Shown in pieces: positions 7,367-16,726 of a stretch of DNA of 62,473 bases. Within the stretch, counting starts at the first letter, position 1. Every line of letters starts with the position of its first letter. The translations under genes and the position numbers were made by a program. Source of the DNA: Collinsella aerofaciens (GTDB taxonomy: Bacteria; Actinomycetota; Coriobacteriia; Coriobacteriales; Coriobacteriaceae); NCBI GenBank assembly GCA_030826265.1, contig JAPJOH010000011.1:2071-64543 (forward strand), written 5' to 3'. A model generated the notes under the pieces. That model was not told the origin of the DNA and did no database searches. It worked only from the letters and a program-made list of their open reading frames with translations.

Positions 7367-9849
7367 ATCGAGAAATACTCGCCCTCAGCGGATAAGTTCG
7401 GCCCCAACCACGGATCGCCCGTCAAGAAGAACTCCGGCCAGCGCTGAATGAACAATGCCTGTTCACGTTTCCAGCGGCGCAGCTTTTCCTCGTTGGCCTC
7501 TTCCCTGCCGCGCGAGGTGAACTCGTAGTGGTACAGCTCGGCATAGGGCGTAAAGATGGTGCGGTAGCCCGCCTCCCACACGCGCAGGCAAAAGTCTGCG
7601 TCGTTAAAGCCAACAGCGAATTCCTCGGTATAGCCTCCGACTTGCTCAAATACGTCGCGTCGGACCATCTGGCAGGCGCCCGTTACGGCGCTAAAGTTGC
7701 TCGGGCGAACGGCGCGCTTATAGTAGCCCTCGCGCTTTGCCGAGAAGTCCTGGTTGGCATGGGCAAGTGCGCCACGCACGCCAACCAAAATGCCGGCATG
7801 CTGCACCAGATGATCGGCAAAGTAGAGTTTGGCGCCCACCACTCCCGCATCGGGACGCTGCAGATAGCTCATCATCTCTTCGATAAAGTCCGGGCTTATA
7901 ACCTCGGTATCGTTGTTGAGCAGCAACAGGTAGTCGCCCTTAGCGTGCTCCACACCAAAATTGATGATCTGAGAGTAATTGAACTCACCCGGCCAGTACG
8001 CAACGCGCGCGATGCCCTTGCCTTCGGATGCTGCAGCCACGCGCTCTGACAGGGTTTCGTAATACGCAAACGTCTCCGGGGCTTCGCTGTTGTTCTCCAC
8101 CAAGACGATCTCGTAATTGGTATACGTGGCCTTCTGGGCGATCGACATCACACAGGCGTCAAGCGTCTCAATGTGATCCTTGGTGGGAATCACAATGCTC
8201 ACCAGCGGCGCAGGCTCCGGCAGCGCAAAGCGCATGCGGTAGACAAACGGCGTCTCGGTCTCCTCGACCGTTCCGCAAATGCCCAGCGCGTTAAAGTGGC
8301 GCTGCAGCGCAAGACGACCGGCTTCAATAGCATACGGCTTGCTATCGGCAGAGCCATCGGCGGTCGACCCCGGATGAACGCGCCAGTGATACAGCACGTG
8401 CGCAACATGTTCAAACCGCGCGCCCGCCGCAAGGCAGCGGAGCGTCAGGTCGTAGTCCTGGGCACCCGCAACGTCTTCTGGGGACGTGCCGATACGATCG
8501 ATAAGCGCCTTCTCCACCATCAGGAAATGCGTCACGCAGTTATGGCTATAGAGCAAGTCTACATTGAGCTTGGTCTTAAAGACCGGCTGGCCCCACTCCC
8601 CCGTTTTCTGAAACATGTCCTCGTCGCAGAACAGGACCTGGGGACGCTCGCCCTCGGCAGCATTGTTCAGCGCGGCAACATAGTGGAACAACGCGTCCGG
8701 CTCCAGAATGTCATCGTGGTCCAAGAACGCGATGTAGTCGCCCATCGCTTGCTCAATACCCGCGTTGGTGTTGACCACAATGCCGCCGTTGCCGGGCAGC
8801 CCAAAGCGACGAACGCGCTCGTCGTGGGCGCCTGCCGCAAGGTCGGCAACCGCATCCCATTCAGGTGAGGCATCCATAAGGAGCAATTCCCAGTTGTCAT
8901 AGCTCTGGGCTAGCACCGAGTCCAGCAGCTCGCGCAGGTAGACTCGATCGGTCTTGTAGCACGGCACCACAATGCTCACGAGCGGCCTATAGGCAAAGGC
9001 CGCCGAAGCGACACGCTGGCACGCCAAATCGCCCGGCTTTGCGCGATGCTGCTCAAACCAACGTCGATAAGCTGCGTCGTCTGCACGCGCGTCCTTCATA
9101 CGGTTCCAGCTGTCGTCGACCATGCCGTTGTACAGGCGACCATCCATGGCGCAAAACCCGCTCTGGATCTGCTCTGTGGGATCGCTCACAATCGCGACAA
9201 AATCTCGTATATCCTGAGGCATCTCAACGCTCAGAAACGTTTTATTGACGCGGCATCCGTCCTGCTGCGGCACATCGACCTGCGACTCAAACACATGCAC
9301 GGTGACATCGATGGCATTCATATGCGTATCGGAGATCTGGAACTCGGGTGCGCACTGGGGGTCTCCCGCCCAGGTAACCTCATAGCGCCACACCGCGCCG
9401 GAGTCTGCCGGCAAATAGCGAATGGCATCGATCTCGTAGCGACCGCAGCATTCGCCACGCTGCGCATCGCGGATAAGCGCGCACAGCGCAGGCTTTGCTT
9501 TGTAGTTAATCTTGGATTCCAGCTTGGCCACGCGGCTATCGAGGCGAATAGAGCCCAACCTTTGACCACCGGATGCAAAAACGACATCCATCGACGAGCC
9601 ATCCAAAAACGGAAGTACCATGACGGCGAGCTCGCGCTCGTAACCGGAAACGGAAGGGCAAAGCGCCAGCACACGGCCATGATCGACCGGGAGCACCAGC
9701 GACGGCACACGAGAACCGCTCGTCGTCGCATGGACAAACGCTTGAGAACCCTCCCGCTCAATAAGCGCGGCGACATCCTGACCGGCAAAACGAAGCAGCA
9801 CAAACAGACGGCCCTGGCTGCGGCAAAGTGCCAAACGTTTGATACTCAT
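7363..9849 (-). CDS. Large two-domain GT2 glycosyltransferase
   Basis: The 828-residue protein has an N-terminal beta-rich region of about 280 residues and then two GT2 (GT-A fold) catalytic domains. The first opens with PLVSIVVPCYKTDRVYLREL and has the metal-binding AFLDHDD. The second opens with PLVSIVIPTKDHIETLDACV and has LLLNNDTEV. GT2 enzymes transfer sugars from nucleotide donors. Two domains suggest alternating or successive linkages, as in rhamnan or capsule synthesis. It is the last gene of a five-gene minus-strand cluster, starting directly after the gene at 9850. Its 3' end is duplicated as the fragment at 2422-2808. Donor and acceptor sugars cannot be read from sequence. Confidence 0.9.
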   Translation of the reverse strand: MSIKRLALCRSQGRLFVLLRFAGQDVAALIEREGSQAFVHATTSGSRVPSLVLPVDHGRVLALCPSVSGYERELAVMVLPFLDGSSMDVVFASGGQRLGSIRLDSRVAKLESKINYKAKPALCALIRDAQRGECCGRYEIDAIRYLPADSGAVWRYEVTWAGDPQCAPEFQISDTHMNAIDVTVHVFESQVDVPQQDGCRVNKTFLSVEMPQDIRDFVAIVSDPTEQIQSGFCAMDGRLYNGMVDDSWNRMKDARADDAAYRRWFEQHRAKPGDLACQRVASAAFAYRPLVSIVVPCYKTDRVYLRELLDSVLAQSYDNWELLLMDASPEWDAVADLAAGAHDERVRRFGLPGNGGIVVNTNAGIEQAMGDYIAFLDHDDILEPDALFHYVAALNNAAEGERPQVLFCDEDMFQKTGEWGQPVFKTKLNVDLLYSHNCVTHFLMVEKALIDRIGTSPEDVAGAQDYDLTLRCLAAGARFEHVAHVLYHWRVHPGSTADGSADSKPYAIEAGRLALQRHFNALGICGTVEETETPFVYRMRFALPEPAPLVSIVIPTKDHIETLDACVMSIAQKATYTNYEIVLVENNSEAPETFAYYETLSERVAAASEGKGIARVAYWPGEFNYSQIINFGVEHAKGDYLLLLNNDTEVISPDFIEEMMSYLQRPDAGVVGAKLYFADHLVQHAGILVGVRGALAHANQDFSAKREGYYKRAVRPSNFSAVTGACQMVRRDVFEQVGGYTEEFAVGFNDADFCLRVWEAGYRTIFTPYAELYHYEFTSRGREEANEEKLRRWKREQALFIQRWPEFFLTGDPWLGPNLSAEGEYFSI

Positions 9850-10923
9850 CTACACTTCTCGCTTTCCCAGGGCGTTCGCTGCCATGCGTTTGCAGGCACC
9901 CAGGCGCCCAAACCTCAAGACGTCGTAATCGAACATGAGCTTTTTGCACAAACGAGCAGCAGGGGCCTTACCGATAAGTGCCGCGCGCACCATGGCGGCA
10001 ACCGAAGGAGCACATTGTGCGAGCGCAGCATCGTTGTCCACGGCAGAACCGTTAAGCGCCGCGGCAACGGCAGCAAACACTTTGCCGCAGTCCGAACCCA
10101 GCAACCTCAGCGCATCGTACAGCACCAGATCACACAGGAAGTACGCCAGGTCATCAGCATGCTGTGCGTCGAGACTGTCGCGCTGCCAGTCAGCCAGCAT
10201 AGCGGAGTAAATCTTCACGTGCTCCAGCAGACGTGTCTCGTCGTCGTAGCGCATGGTGTCCATGAGCGAACCCTTGCGAGCCACGCGATAGTCGTACAAC
10301 TTGTTCGAGATAAGCGCGGTCTTGTGCGAACGACCGTACACGGCAAAGTCGAAGACCTGGTCCTCGCCATACTTAACGGTTTCGTCGAACACGATCCCGT
10401 TGCCCAGCAAGAAGTCGCGCTTGCAGGCGGTGCGCCATGCAAAGGGACGAGACGCTTCCTTAAACAGCAGGTCGGAGCTATAGCCCTCAAACGACACATC
10501 GCGCGGGCTAAGCACATAGTTAAGCCACGGATACCCCGCCTCCAGCGGATACGGGTTCGCGCCAAAGGTCAACACGTCGCAGTCCTCGCGCTCAAAGGCA
10601 TCGACGATCACGCGGCATGCATCGGGCGTAAAGCGGTCGTCGGAATCCAAGAACGCGACAATAGGCGCCGTGGACGCGGCGATGCCTGCATTGCGCGCGC
10701 TCGACAGGCCCCCGTTCTCTTTATCGACCAACGTAAAGCGCGCGTCCTTTTCGCAATAGGCAGCCGCAATATCGCGCGAACCGTCCGGCGAGCCATCGTT
10801 GACCAGCACGCCTTCCCAATCGGGCATGTCCTGCGCAAGCAGGGAGTCCAGGCACCAGGCCAGGCACTCCTCCACCTTATAGATGGGAACGACAACGGAA
10901 ATCTTGGGGGTAGTCATAGCCAA
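9850..10923 (-). CDS. GT2 family glycosyltransferase
   Basis: The 357-residue protein starts with a GT2 domain: ISVVVPIYKVEECLAWCLDS, VNDGSPDGS, and the metal-binding AFLDSDD near residue 90. A later GEDQVFDFAVY motif is typical of EpsH/CpsI-like GT2 enzymes, where the acidic residue is the likely base. The C-terminal third is alpha-helical and variable, usual for acceptor recognition. It sits 6 bp after the upstream gene and abuts the downstream one, so it is in the operon. The sugar transferred is unknown. Confidence 0.9.
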   Translation of the reverse strand: MAMTTPKISVVVPIYKVEECLAWCLDSLLAQDMPDWEGVLVNDGSPDGSRDIAAAYCEKDARFTLVDKENGGLSSARNAGIAASTAPIVAFLDSDDRFTPDACRVIVDAFEREDCDVLTFGANPYPLEAGYPWLNYVLSPRDVSFEGYSSDLLFKEASRPFAWRTACKRDFLLGNGIVFDETVKYGEDQVFDFAVYGRSHKTALISNKLYDYRVARKGSLMDTMRYDDETRLLEHVKIYSAMLADWQRDSLDAQHADDLAYFLCDLVLYDALRLLGSDCGKVFAAVAAALNGSAVDNDAALAQCAPSVAAMVRAALIGKAPAARLCKKLMFDYDVLRFGRLGACKRMAANALGKREV

Positions 10924-10929
10924 GTGCTC

Positions 10930-12048
10930 CTACTGTGCGGCCGGCACGTCATCGGGATGCGGATTATCGCCGTAGGTGCGCTGATACGTCAGCACGCGCC
11001 AGACCAGCGGCAGGCCGCCAATCTTAAAGTAGTGCTTAAACGTATTGAGCTTGCCGGGCTTCTTAAAGTCAAAGCGCGAATCGATATAAGCACGGGGCGA
11101 CTTGACCATCAGGCGCAAGTCGGTCTCGCCGCGCGGATCGAACAGCGACAGATCAAAGCGACCGGCATCCCAATCGGCCTTGAGCTCGGGCGAAGCCTTC
11201 TCCCAAAACTGCTCGCGCAGCTCATCGACCAGACGCTCGTCATTCCAGCGATACGTATCGACCTTCATGCGCATTAAAATGCCCTGGAGCTGAACCTTGA
11301 GCTCGGGACGTTCATCCAAAAAGCGCTGCATCTCGGCGTATTCGTCGCACACGCAAAATACCTTGTTGGGCGAATTAACGGAGCTCTTCTCGTTATCCTG
11401 GCGATAGCACAAAATGGGGTCCGCAATAAACGCGGCACGCTCGGCGCAAGCCCAAACCTTAAAGTTAAAGCCTGCGTCCTGATACGAGGCACCCGGCGTG
11501 GGAAGGAACCGAATCTGATTGTCGTTGAGGAACTCGCGCCGATAGATGGCCGACCAAATGGAAGGTTTGCGGTAGAAGATGCCCGGGCGATCGACGGGGC
11601 GATACGCGGCGCCCGTCATATACTCGCCGATGATCCCAAACAGCTCACGGCGCTCGCTGGGCGTGGACCAATACAGATAAAAGTCGCCCTTTACCACATC
11701 GGCATGCTCAGCATCGGCCTTGGCGACCAGCTTTTGGAGCGAATCCTCAAACATAAAGTCGTCGGACTCAAGAATGCCCACGTACTCACCGCGCGCCATC
11801 TCCAGACCGCGGTTCATCGAGTCGCCGTAGCCGCTGTTGGCTTTGTCGATCATCTTTACACGGGGGTCGCGCTCCATGTACTCGCGGATGATATCCGGCG
11901 AGCTATCGGTGGAACCGTCATTGATACAGATGATCTCGATGTCCTTGAGCGTCTGCGCCACGGCGGAATCGAGGCACTCGCGCAGATAGCGCTCGACATT
12001 GCAAATGGGGACAAGCAGCGAAACTTTAGGGGTATCAGAGTTCTGCAA
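10930..12048 (-). CDS. GT2 family glycosyltransferase
   Basis: The 372-residue protein has VSLLVPICNVERYLRECLDS, CINDGSTDSSPDIIREYMERD and GILESDDFMFEDS, the nucleotide-binding and DXD regions of GT2. It is a close paralogue of the 367-residue protein at 13170-14273. The two share long blocks such as MIDKANSGYGDSMNRGLEMA and a QDNE-SSVNS segment. A GAGG-type site precedes the start. The 74-bp gap upstream, following the gene ending at 12123, is the only real spacing within this cluster. The paralogy suggests related but distinct linkages in the same polymer. Confidence 0.9.
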   Translation of the reverse strand: MQNSDTPKVSLLVPICNVERYLRECLDSAVAQTLKDIEIICINDGSTDSSPDIIREYMERDPRVKMIDKANSGYGDSMNRGLEMARGEYVGILESDDFMFEDSLQKLVAKADAEHADVVKGDFYLYWSTPSERRELFGIIGEYMTGAAYRPVDRPGIFYRKPSIWSAIYRREFLNDNQIRFLPTPGASYQDAGFNFKVWACAERAAFIADPILCYRQDNEKSSVNSPNKVFCVCDEYAEMQRFLDERPELKVQLQGILMRMKVDTYRWNDERLVDELREQFWEKASPELKADWDAGRFDLSLFDPRGETDLRLMVKSPRAYIDSRFDFKKPGKLNTFKHYFKIGGLPLVWRVLTYQRTYGDNPHPDDVPAAQ

Positions 12049-12122
12049 GAGAACCTCCTGTTGAATAGCGTGTAACAGGGTTATTTTAGCAGCCGGGTTG
12101 CGGCGGGCGGCAGCGCTTGGAA

Positions 12123-13163
12123 TTAGATAAAGCGCTCCAGACAGGCTTTGAGACCGCGAGTCGAAAGATAGAACAGCGTGGCGTCTGCCATCGAAACGCC
12201 CGAGGTCGCCGCAACGAGCTTGTGGGCAACACGCCGAACGGCGCCCTTAGCAGGCATATCCGCCCACGCCGTTCCCAAAAACGTCGTGAGATCCATGTTG
12301 ACGCGAGCCGCCACGCGATGGAAACCATCGGCATCCAAGCGCGCCAGGTCGAACACAATTAGGTCTAAAAACCAAGTTATCAGCTCGCCGGGGCACAGGT
12401 CCAAAAGACCGTAGGCCGCCCAGCCCTCCAAGACCTCCTCGAGCATCCTCATGTGGGCGTCAAGCTTTTTGGCGCGAGCATCGGCACTGTTGAACTCGTG
12501 CGTCGCCGATTCACTCTCCATCACGTAGTGGTAGAACTTGTCCGGCATGACGACGGTCTTGCGGGCAAGCGCATAAGCCGCAAATTGGAAGACGACGTCC
12601 TCGCCCAAAGCCAAACCGGGGGCGAAGCGAATGCCTTCGCGATTGAGCAGCTCGCGCGAAAAAGCCGCACGGCAGGCATAGGGCTGCGCATTCGAATGGA
12701 ACAGCAGTTGGGGATCACGGGCGCCGAAGGTACCGGCTTTGGGGCTCATGAGTTGCTGGACGCGTTTGGGGGCAGCATCGGCAGGTTCACAGACGCCGCC
12801 AAAAACGGCGGCCTCGGCATCCGCAGACTCCATGACATGCAACACGCGCTCGACCGTCTGGGCATCGATGTAATCGTCGGCGTCCACAAAAAAGACGGTC
12901 TCGCCCTCGGCGGCATCGATGCCGGCGTTTCGAGCGCACGAGACACCCTCGTTTTTCTGGTCAATCACCAGCACACGTCCGTCGGTCTGTGCCATTTGAT
13001 GCAAGACGCTCAGGGAATCATCAGTCGATCCGTCATTGACACAAACGACCTGAATCGAGCGCTCGGACTGTGCCAACAGCGAGTCGAGGCATCGCTGAAT
13101 CGAGCGTGCCGAGTTGTATACGGGAACGACGATGGTCGCTTTGGGGGTCGAAGCCTCTCCCAT
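12123..13163 (-). CDS. GT2 family glycosyltransferase
   Basis: The 346-residue protein begins with ATIVVPVYNSARSIQRCLDS, then VNDGSTDDS and VFFVDADDYID, the GT2 donor and metal site. GEDVVFQFAAYAL fits the conserved catalytic region of EpsJ-like enzymes. It starts 6 bp after the stop of the gene at 13170, so co-transcription is very likely. The C-terminus is poorly conserved against its neighbours, so its acceptor probably differs. Confidence 0.9.
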   Translation of the reverse strand: MGEASTPKATIVVPVYNSARSIQRCLDSLLAQSERSIQVVCVNDGSTDDSLSVLHQMAQTDGRVLVIDQKNEGVSCARNAGIDAAEGETVFFVDADDYIDAQTVERVLHVMESADAEAAVFGGVCEPADAAPKRVQQLMSPKAGTFGARDPQLLFHSNAQPYACRAAFSRELLNREGIRFAPGLALGEDVVFQFAAYALARKTVVMPDKFYHYVMESESATHEFNSADARAKKLDAHMRMLEEVLEGWAAYGLLDLCPGELITWFLDLIVFDLARLDADGFHRVAARVNMDLTTFLGTAWADMPAKGAVRRVAHKLVAATSGVSMADATLFYLSTRGLKACLERFI

Positions 13164-13169
13164 GTCGAC

Positions 13170-14273
13170 CTACCCCCTCAGCGATTCGATGAGGAAGGCG
13201 GCGACCACGCCTGGGCCTCCAACCGAGGCGTAGTATTTGGCGCGTCCCAGGGCGCCGTCCGTCGCAAAGTGCGGGTGCTCGTCCACCCAAGCTTCAGGGT
13301 CTTTGAGGATCGCAGCAAGATTCGCGCGCTTCCACGGCTTAAGGTCGTCCAGCGAAAAGTCTCCTGCGTCCAAGGAGGCCTGGAACTCCTTGGTCATCTG
13401 GACCAGGAACTCTTTATAGAACTTAGGCGCCAGGCGCACGTAGTTCCACATGTACGAATCGTACTTAATAAGTTGATTGAACTTGAGCATGCGCGCGACG
13501 TCATCACTTGCGTGATTGCGAGCGTAATCCTCTCGGATCCAGCGCTCGATCTCGGCATATTCGGCATTGACGCAAAAGACCTTGGCCGAAGAATTGACCG
13601 AGGAGTTCTCGTTGTCCTGGCGATACGAAAGTACGGCATCGAGCAGGTAAACGGCCTTGTCGGCACACGCGATCACCTTAAAGGCAAACGACGTGTCCTG
13701 GAAAGAGGCACCCGGGGTCGGCAAGAACTTGATGCCGTTGCGCTCAAGAAAATCGCGACGGTAGACGGCCGACCAAATCGAGGGCTTTTGCTTAAAGAAC
13801 TGTGTCGTGTCGCTTGGGTGCACCGGTTTGCCGCAGTCTTTGGGCTTAAACATCTCGTGCAGCGAGCGGCGCTCCTCGGGCTTGGACCAGTAGAAGTCAA
13901 AGTTCGCCTTCGCAAAGTCGGCATTGCAGCCCTCGGCCGCCGACACAAGCTTCTCCAGCGCGTCGGGCGCCATAAAGTCATCGGACTCCAAGATACCCAC
14001 GTACTCGCCGCGTGCCATCTCCAGGCCGCGGTTCATCGAGTCGCCGTAGCCGCTGTTGGCCTTGTCGATCATCTTGACGCGCCCATCGCGCTCCATATAC
14101 TCGCGGATAATCGCCGGCGAGTTATCGGTCGACCCGTCGTTAATGCAGATGATCTCAATATCCTTGAGCGTCTGCGCCAGGGCGGAATCAAGACACTCGC
14201 GCAGGTAGCGCTGAACATTGTAAATGGGAATAAGCAGCGACAGAACAGGGCTGCCAGAGGCGTTAGTAGACAA
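13170..14273 (-). CDS. GT2 family glycosyltransferase, first of the operon
   Basis: The 367-residue protein carries LSLLIPIYNVQRYLRECLDS, CINDGSTDNS and GILESDDFMAPDA, the GT2 signature. It is a paralogue of the gene at 10930-12048. It is the most upstream gene of the minus-strand cluster. The 112-bp gap to the plus-strand acyltransferase at 14386 probably holds two divergent promoters, though I see no strong consensus. No membrane segments are evident, so the enzyme should work on a lipid-linked acceptor at the inner membrane face. Confidence 0.9.
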   Translation of the reverse strand: MSTNASGSPVLSLLIPIYNVQRYLRECLDSALAQTLKDIEIICINDGSTDNSPAIIREYMERDGRVKMIDKANSGYGDSMNRGLEMARGEYVGILESDDFMAPDALEKLVSAAEGCNADFAKANFDFYWSKPEERRSLHEMFKPKDCGKPVHPSDTTQFFKQKPSIWSAVYRRDFLERNGIKFLPTPGASFQDTSFAFKVIACADKAVYLLDAVLSYRQDNENSSVNSSAKVFCVNAEYAEIERWIREDYARNHASDDVARMLKFNQLIKYDSYMWNYVRLAPKFYKEFLVQMTKEFQASLDAGDFSLDDLKPWKRANLAAILKDPEAWVDEHPHFATDGALGRAKYYASVGGPGVVAAFLIESLRG

Positions 14274-14385
14274 ATGTGCTCCTTAGGAAATACCTGTCGT
14301 TTCATGGTATCAAAGGGTCAGCGCGCCAGCGGGCGTTTATATAATCTATGGAGCCCGCAGAGGCAAACCGATACGAAAGGACGTC

Positions 14386-15516
14386 ATGCAGCCCAAAGCC
14401 GCACGCAACATACCCACCGAAGCGCTGCGTTTGGTCGCGGTCGCCGGCATCGCGGTGTTCCACACCTTTCAGTGGACCTTCCAAGCCGTCTGCGTCGGCG
14501 CCGTGGAATATGCCCCACTTGCGATGTTCCCCTATTCCGGCGTACTCGGTTTTATTAACTTGCTTGGCTGCTGGGCCAACGAGGTCTTCTTTATGATCTC
14601 GGGCTATTTTCTCATCGCTTCGGCCGCGCGTGCTTGGGACGGTGGAGCAACGTGGAAGTCGCAAATGCAACGGACGGCGCAGCGCCTTGGCAAGGTCATT
14701 ATGCCCACTGCGTTTTATTGCCTCGTGGCGCTCGCGTGGTCCACGGTCGTCTCACCCATTCCCGATGTTACCCTCAATACGCACTATTGGTACACGCTTG
14801 GGCTTGAGTTTATCTGGGTCTATGCCGCCACAGCTTTCATGGCGCCATGGTTTGGACTGGCCAAGAGCCGACTCTCCCAGAAAACCTACACGACGACGGT
14901 CATCGCCGTTGGAATCCTCGTATTCGTTGTTAACGGGTATTTGGCCGCCATGAGTGCGACAAGCGCCGGCGAGTTTTCTTGGCTCCAAAAGCTCATGAGC
15001 GCTACCACGTACGTAGTCGCGTTTTTGATCGGCGGACTGCTCCGCGACGTAACCGACGCCATGGATTCGGACAGGGCGGGCGCCTTGGGCATGCGCTCGC
15101 TCGTAACGGTTTTGGTGCTCACCATCATCCTGGAAGGAGCACTCTCCTTCACCGACAACCTCACGGCGATGACAACCCTCTCCTACAAATCGACCTCGCT
15201 GATCTCGTTTGCCCTCGCTGCCGCCTCCCTGCTCTTTGCGGCTACCCGACGCAGTGCCTCAGGCAATTCGCGGACTGCAGGTGCCATCGTCACCTTATCG
15301 ACCGCCACGCTCGGTTTCTATGTGATGCAGTCGCTCACCAGTAGCCTGTGGCGTCCCGTCTTCAATACGTTGCTCGCAAACATACTGGTCAGCCAAAACA
15401 GCCCGGCAGCTATATGCATCGTCACGGGTACCGTCATTAGCATCGTCTTTGCTCTGGCACTTCTCGTCATCGATGCAGCCAGAAGTCTTATCGAACGTAA
15501 GCTCAAGCGGCAATAG
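14386..15516 (+). CDS. Acyltransferase-3 family membrane protein
   Basis: The 376-residue protein begins PTEALRLVAVAGIAVFHTFQ, matching the N-terminal helix of acyltransferase-3 proteins with its conserved histidine. FFMISGYFLI follows, the usual second motif. About ten hydrophobic segments are visible along the length. These enzymes move acyl groups across the membrane onto surface sugars. A GAAAGGA site precedes the ATG. The gene is divergent from the glycosyltransferase operon. It is an intact counterpart to the frameshifted member at 3268-4367. Confidence 0.88.
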   Translation: MQPKAARNIPTEALRLVAVAGIAVFHTFQWTFQAVCVGAVEYAPLAMFPYSGVLGFINLLGCWANEVFFMISGYFLIASAARAWDGGATWKSQMQRTAQRLGKVIMPTAFYCLVALAWSTVVSPIPDVTLNTHYWYTLGLEFIWVYAATAFMAPWFGLAKSRLSQKTYTTTVIAVGILVFVVNGYLAAMSATSAGEFSWLQKLMSATTYVVAFLIGGLLRDVTDAMDSDRAGALGMRSLVTVLVLTIILEGALSFTDNLTAMTTLSYKSTSLISFALAAASLLFAATRRSASGNSRTAGAIVTLSTATLGFYVMQSLTSSLWRPVFNTLLANILVSQNSPAAICIVTGTVISIVFALALLVIDAARSLIERKLKRQ

Positions 15517-15686
15517 ACACGCTGCCGCCAGACGCTAAAGCCGCTACAGCCGTGGCAGGTTCCTGCGTTTTATTCAAAGCTTGCCGCCAAGGTGCGCCGA
15601 GCCTTTACAATAGGACAGTCCCAAGGACGTTTTCGATAGCTTCCGCGCTGCACTCGCCCGCCGCGCGTGAAAGGATATATTGCCCC

Positions 15687-16709
15687 ATGCCTTCAACCCT
15701 TCCCGCTCCCATCGATAAGCTCGCCATCGTCGTCGTTACGTACAAACGCCAGGAACTCCTGGCCAACTTGTTCGACTCCATGACCGAGCTCACGGCAACG
15801 CCCTGGCGCATCGTGATTGTCGATAACGAGAATTCGCGCGAGACCGAGGCCATGTGCTCCGCATTCAACGAGCGCCTGGCCAACCTGTGGGGCATCGACA
15901 CCGAGCAACCCGACGCGCAGGGCGGCACCGACCGTGTCATCTACGCCCCGCAGCTCGAAAACGGCGGCGGTGCGGGCGGCTTCTCCGCCGGCACCAGATG
16001 CGCCTACGACCTGGGCGCTCAGTGGTTCTGGGTGATGGACGACGATGTGCTCGTCATCCCCGAAGGCATCGAGCGTCTTGCCAAGTGGACCGACCGCTAC
16101 GACGTCATCCAGGGTTCGCGCCTGGACTTTGACGGCGGCGCCTTCTTTTGGCAATACCAACTCATCCTTTCGCTCGGCATTCCCAACCCTGTCGCCAAGT
16201 GGGACCTGGGACCCGAGGGCTACCGCGCCATGAACCAGCTATGCTTTGAGGGCGGCATGTTCTCGCGCCGCGTGGTCGACAAGATCGGCCTGCCCGATGC
16301 GCGATTCTTCATCTACGGCGACGATGCCTGCTATGGTTACGTGGCCAGCCAGCACTTCCCCGCCGCCGTTGTGGCCGACCTGGTGCTCAAGCGCGCCCGC
16401 GCCGTCTCTAACTGGGATATCGCCGGCAAGCGCCAGCTCAACTCTACGAGCGACACCAACCGCTACTACATCATGCGCAACCGAGGCTTCCTCGCTCGCT
16501 ATATGCAGATCTACGGTGACTACCACCCCATGCTGTTCCGTCTGGGCAATGCCGCGACCTTCTGCAAGGAATTCATTCGCCTGGCTGCGGTCGATAAGTG
16601 CTTTAAGACCGGTATTCCGGCGCTGCGCCGTGGCATGAAAGACGCCCGCAAGATCATCAAGGATCCCAACTGGAAGCCCATGCCGCCCATGAAGGACGCG
16701 GAACAGTAA
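15687..16709 (+). CDS. GT2 glycosyltransferase, galactofuranosyl/rhamnosyltransferase-like
   Basis: I place the start at the ATG at 15687 because GAAAGGA lies just upstream (about 15669-15675). The frame is open further upstream but lacks family similarity there. The product of 340 residues has LAIVVVTYKRQELLANLFDS, then NGGGAGGFSAGTR, then WFWVMDDDVLV with the DDD metal site, and FFIYGDDACYGYVA. The GGxGGF block and DDD motif are typical of COG1216 enzymes such as GlfT-like galactofuranosyl or rhamnosyl transferases. It stands apart from the minus-strand cluster and converges with the gene at 16727. Confidence 0.87.
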   Translation: MPSTLPAPIDKLAIVVVTYKRQELLANLFDSMTELTATPWRIVIVDNENSRETEAMCSAFNERLANLWGIDTEQPDAQGGTDRVIYAPQLENGGGAGGFSAGTRCAYDLGAQWFWVMDDDVLVIPEGIERLAKWTDRYDVIQGSRLDFDGGAFFWQYQLILSLGIPNPVAKWDLGPEGYRAMNQLCFEGGMFSRRVVDKIGLPDARFFIYGDDACYGYVASQHFPAAVVADLVLKRARAVSNWDIAGKRQLNSTSDTNRYYIMRNRGFLARYMQIYGDYHPMLFRLGNAATFCKEFIRLAAVDKCFKTGIPALRRGMKDARKIIKDPNWKPMPPMKDAEQ

Positions 16710-16726
16710 AGGGCTTTCGCCCGCCG

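Noticed and set aside
9046..14558. Long plus-strand frames (743 and 701 codons) across the glycosyltransferase cluster
   Set aside because: They are antisense shadows of high-GC genes. Their translations are Arg/His/Gln-rich with no family motifs, while the minus-strand frames carry clear GT2 motifs.
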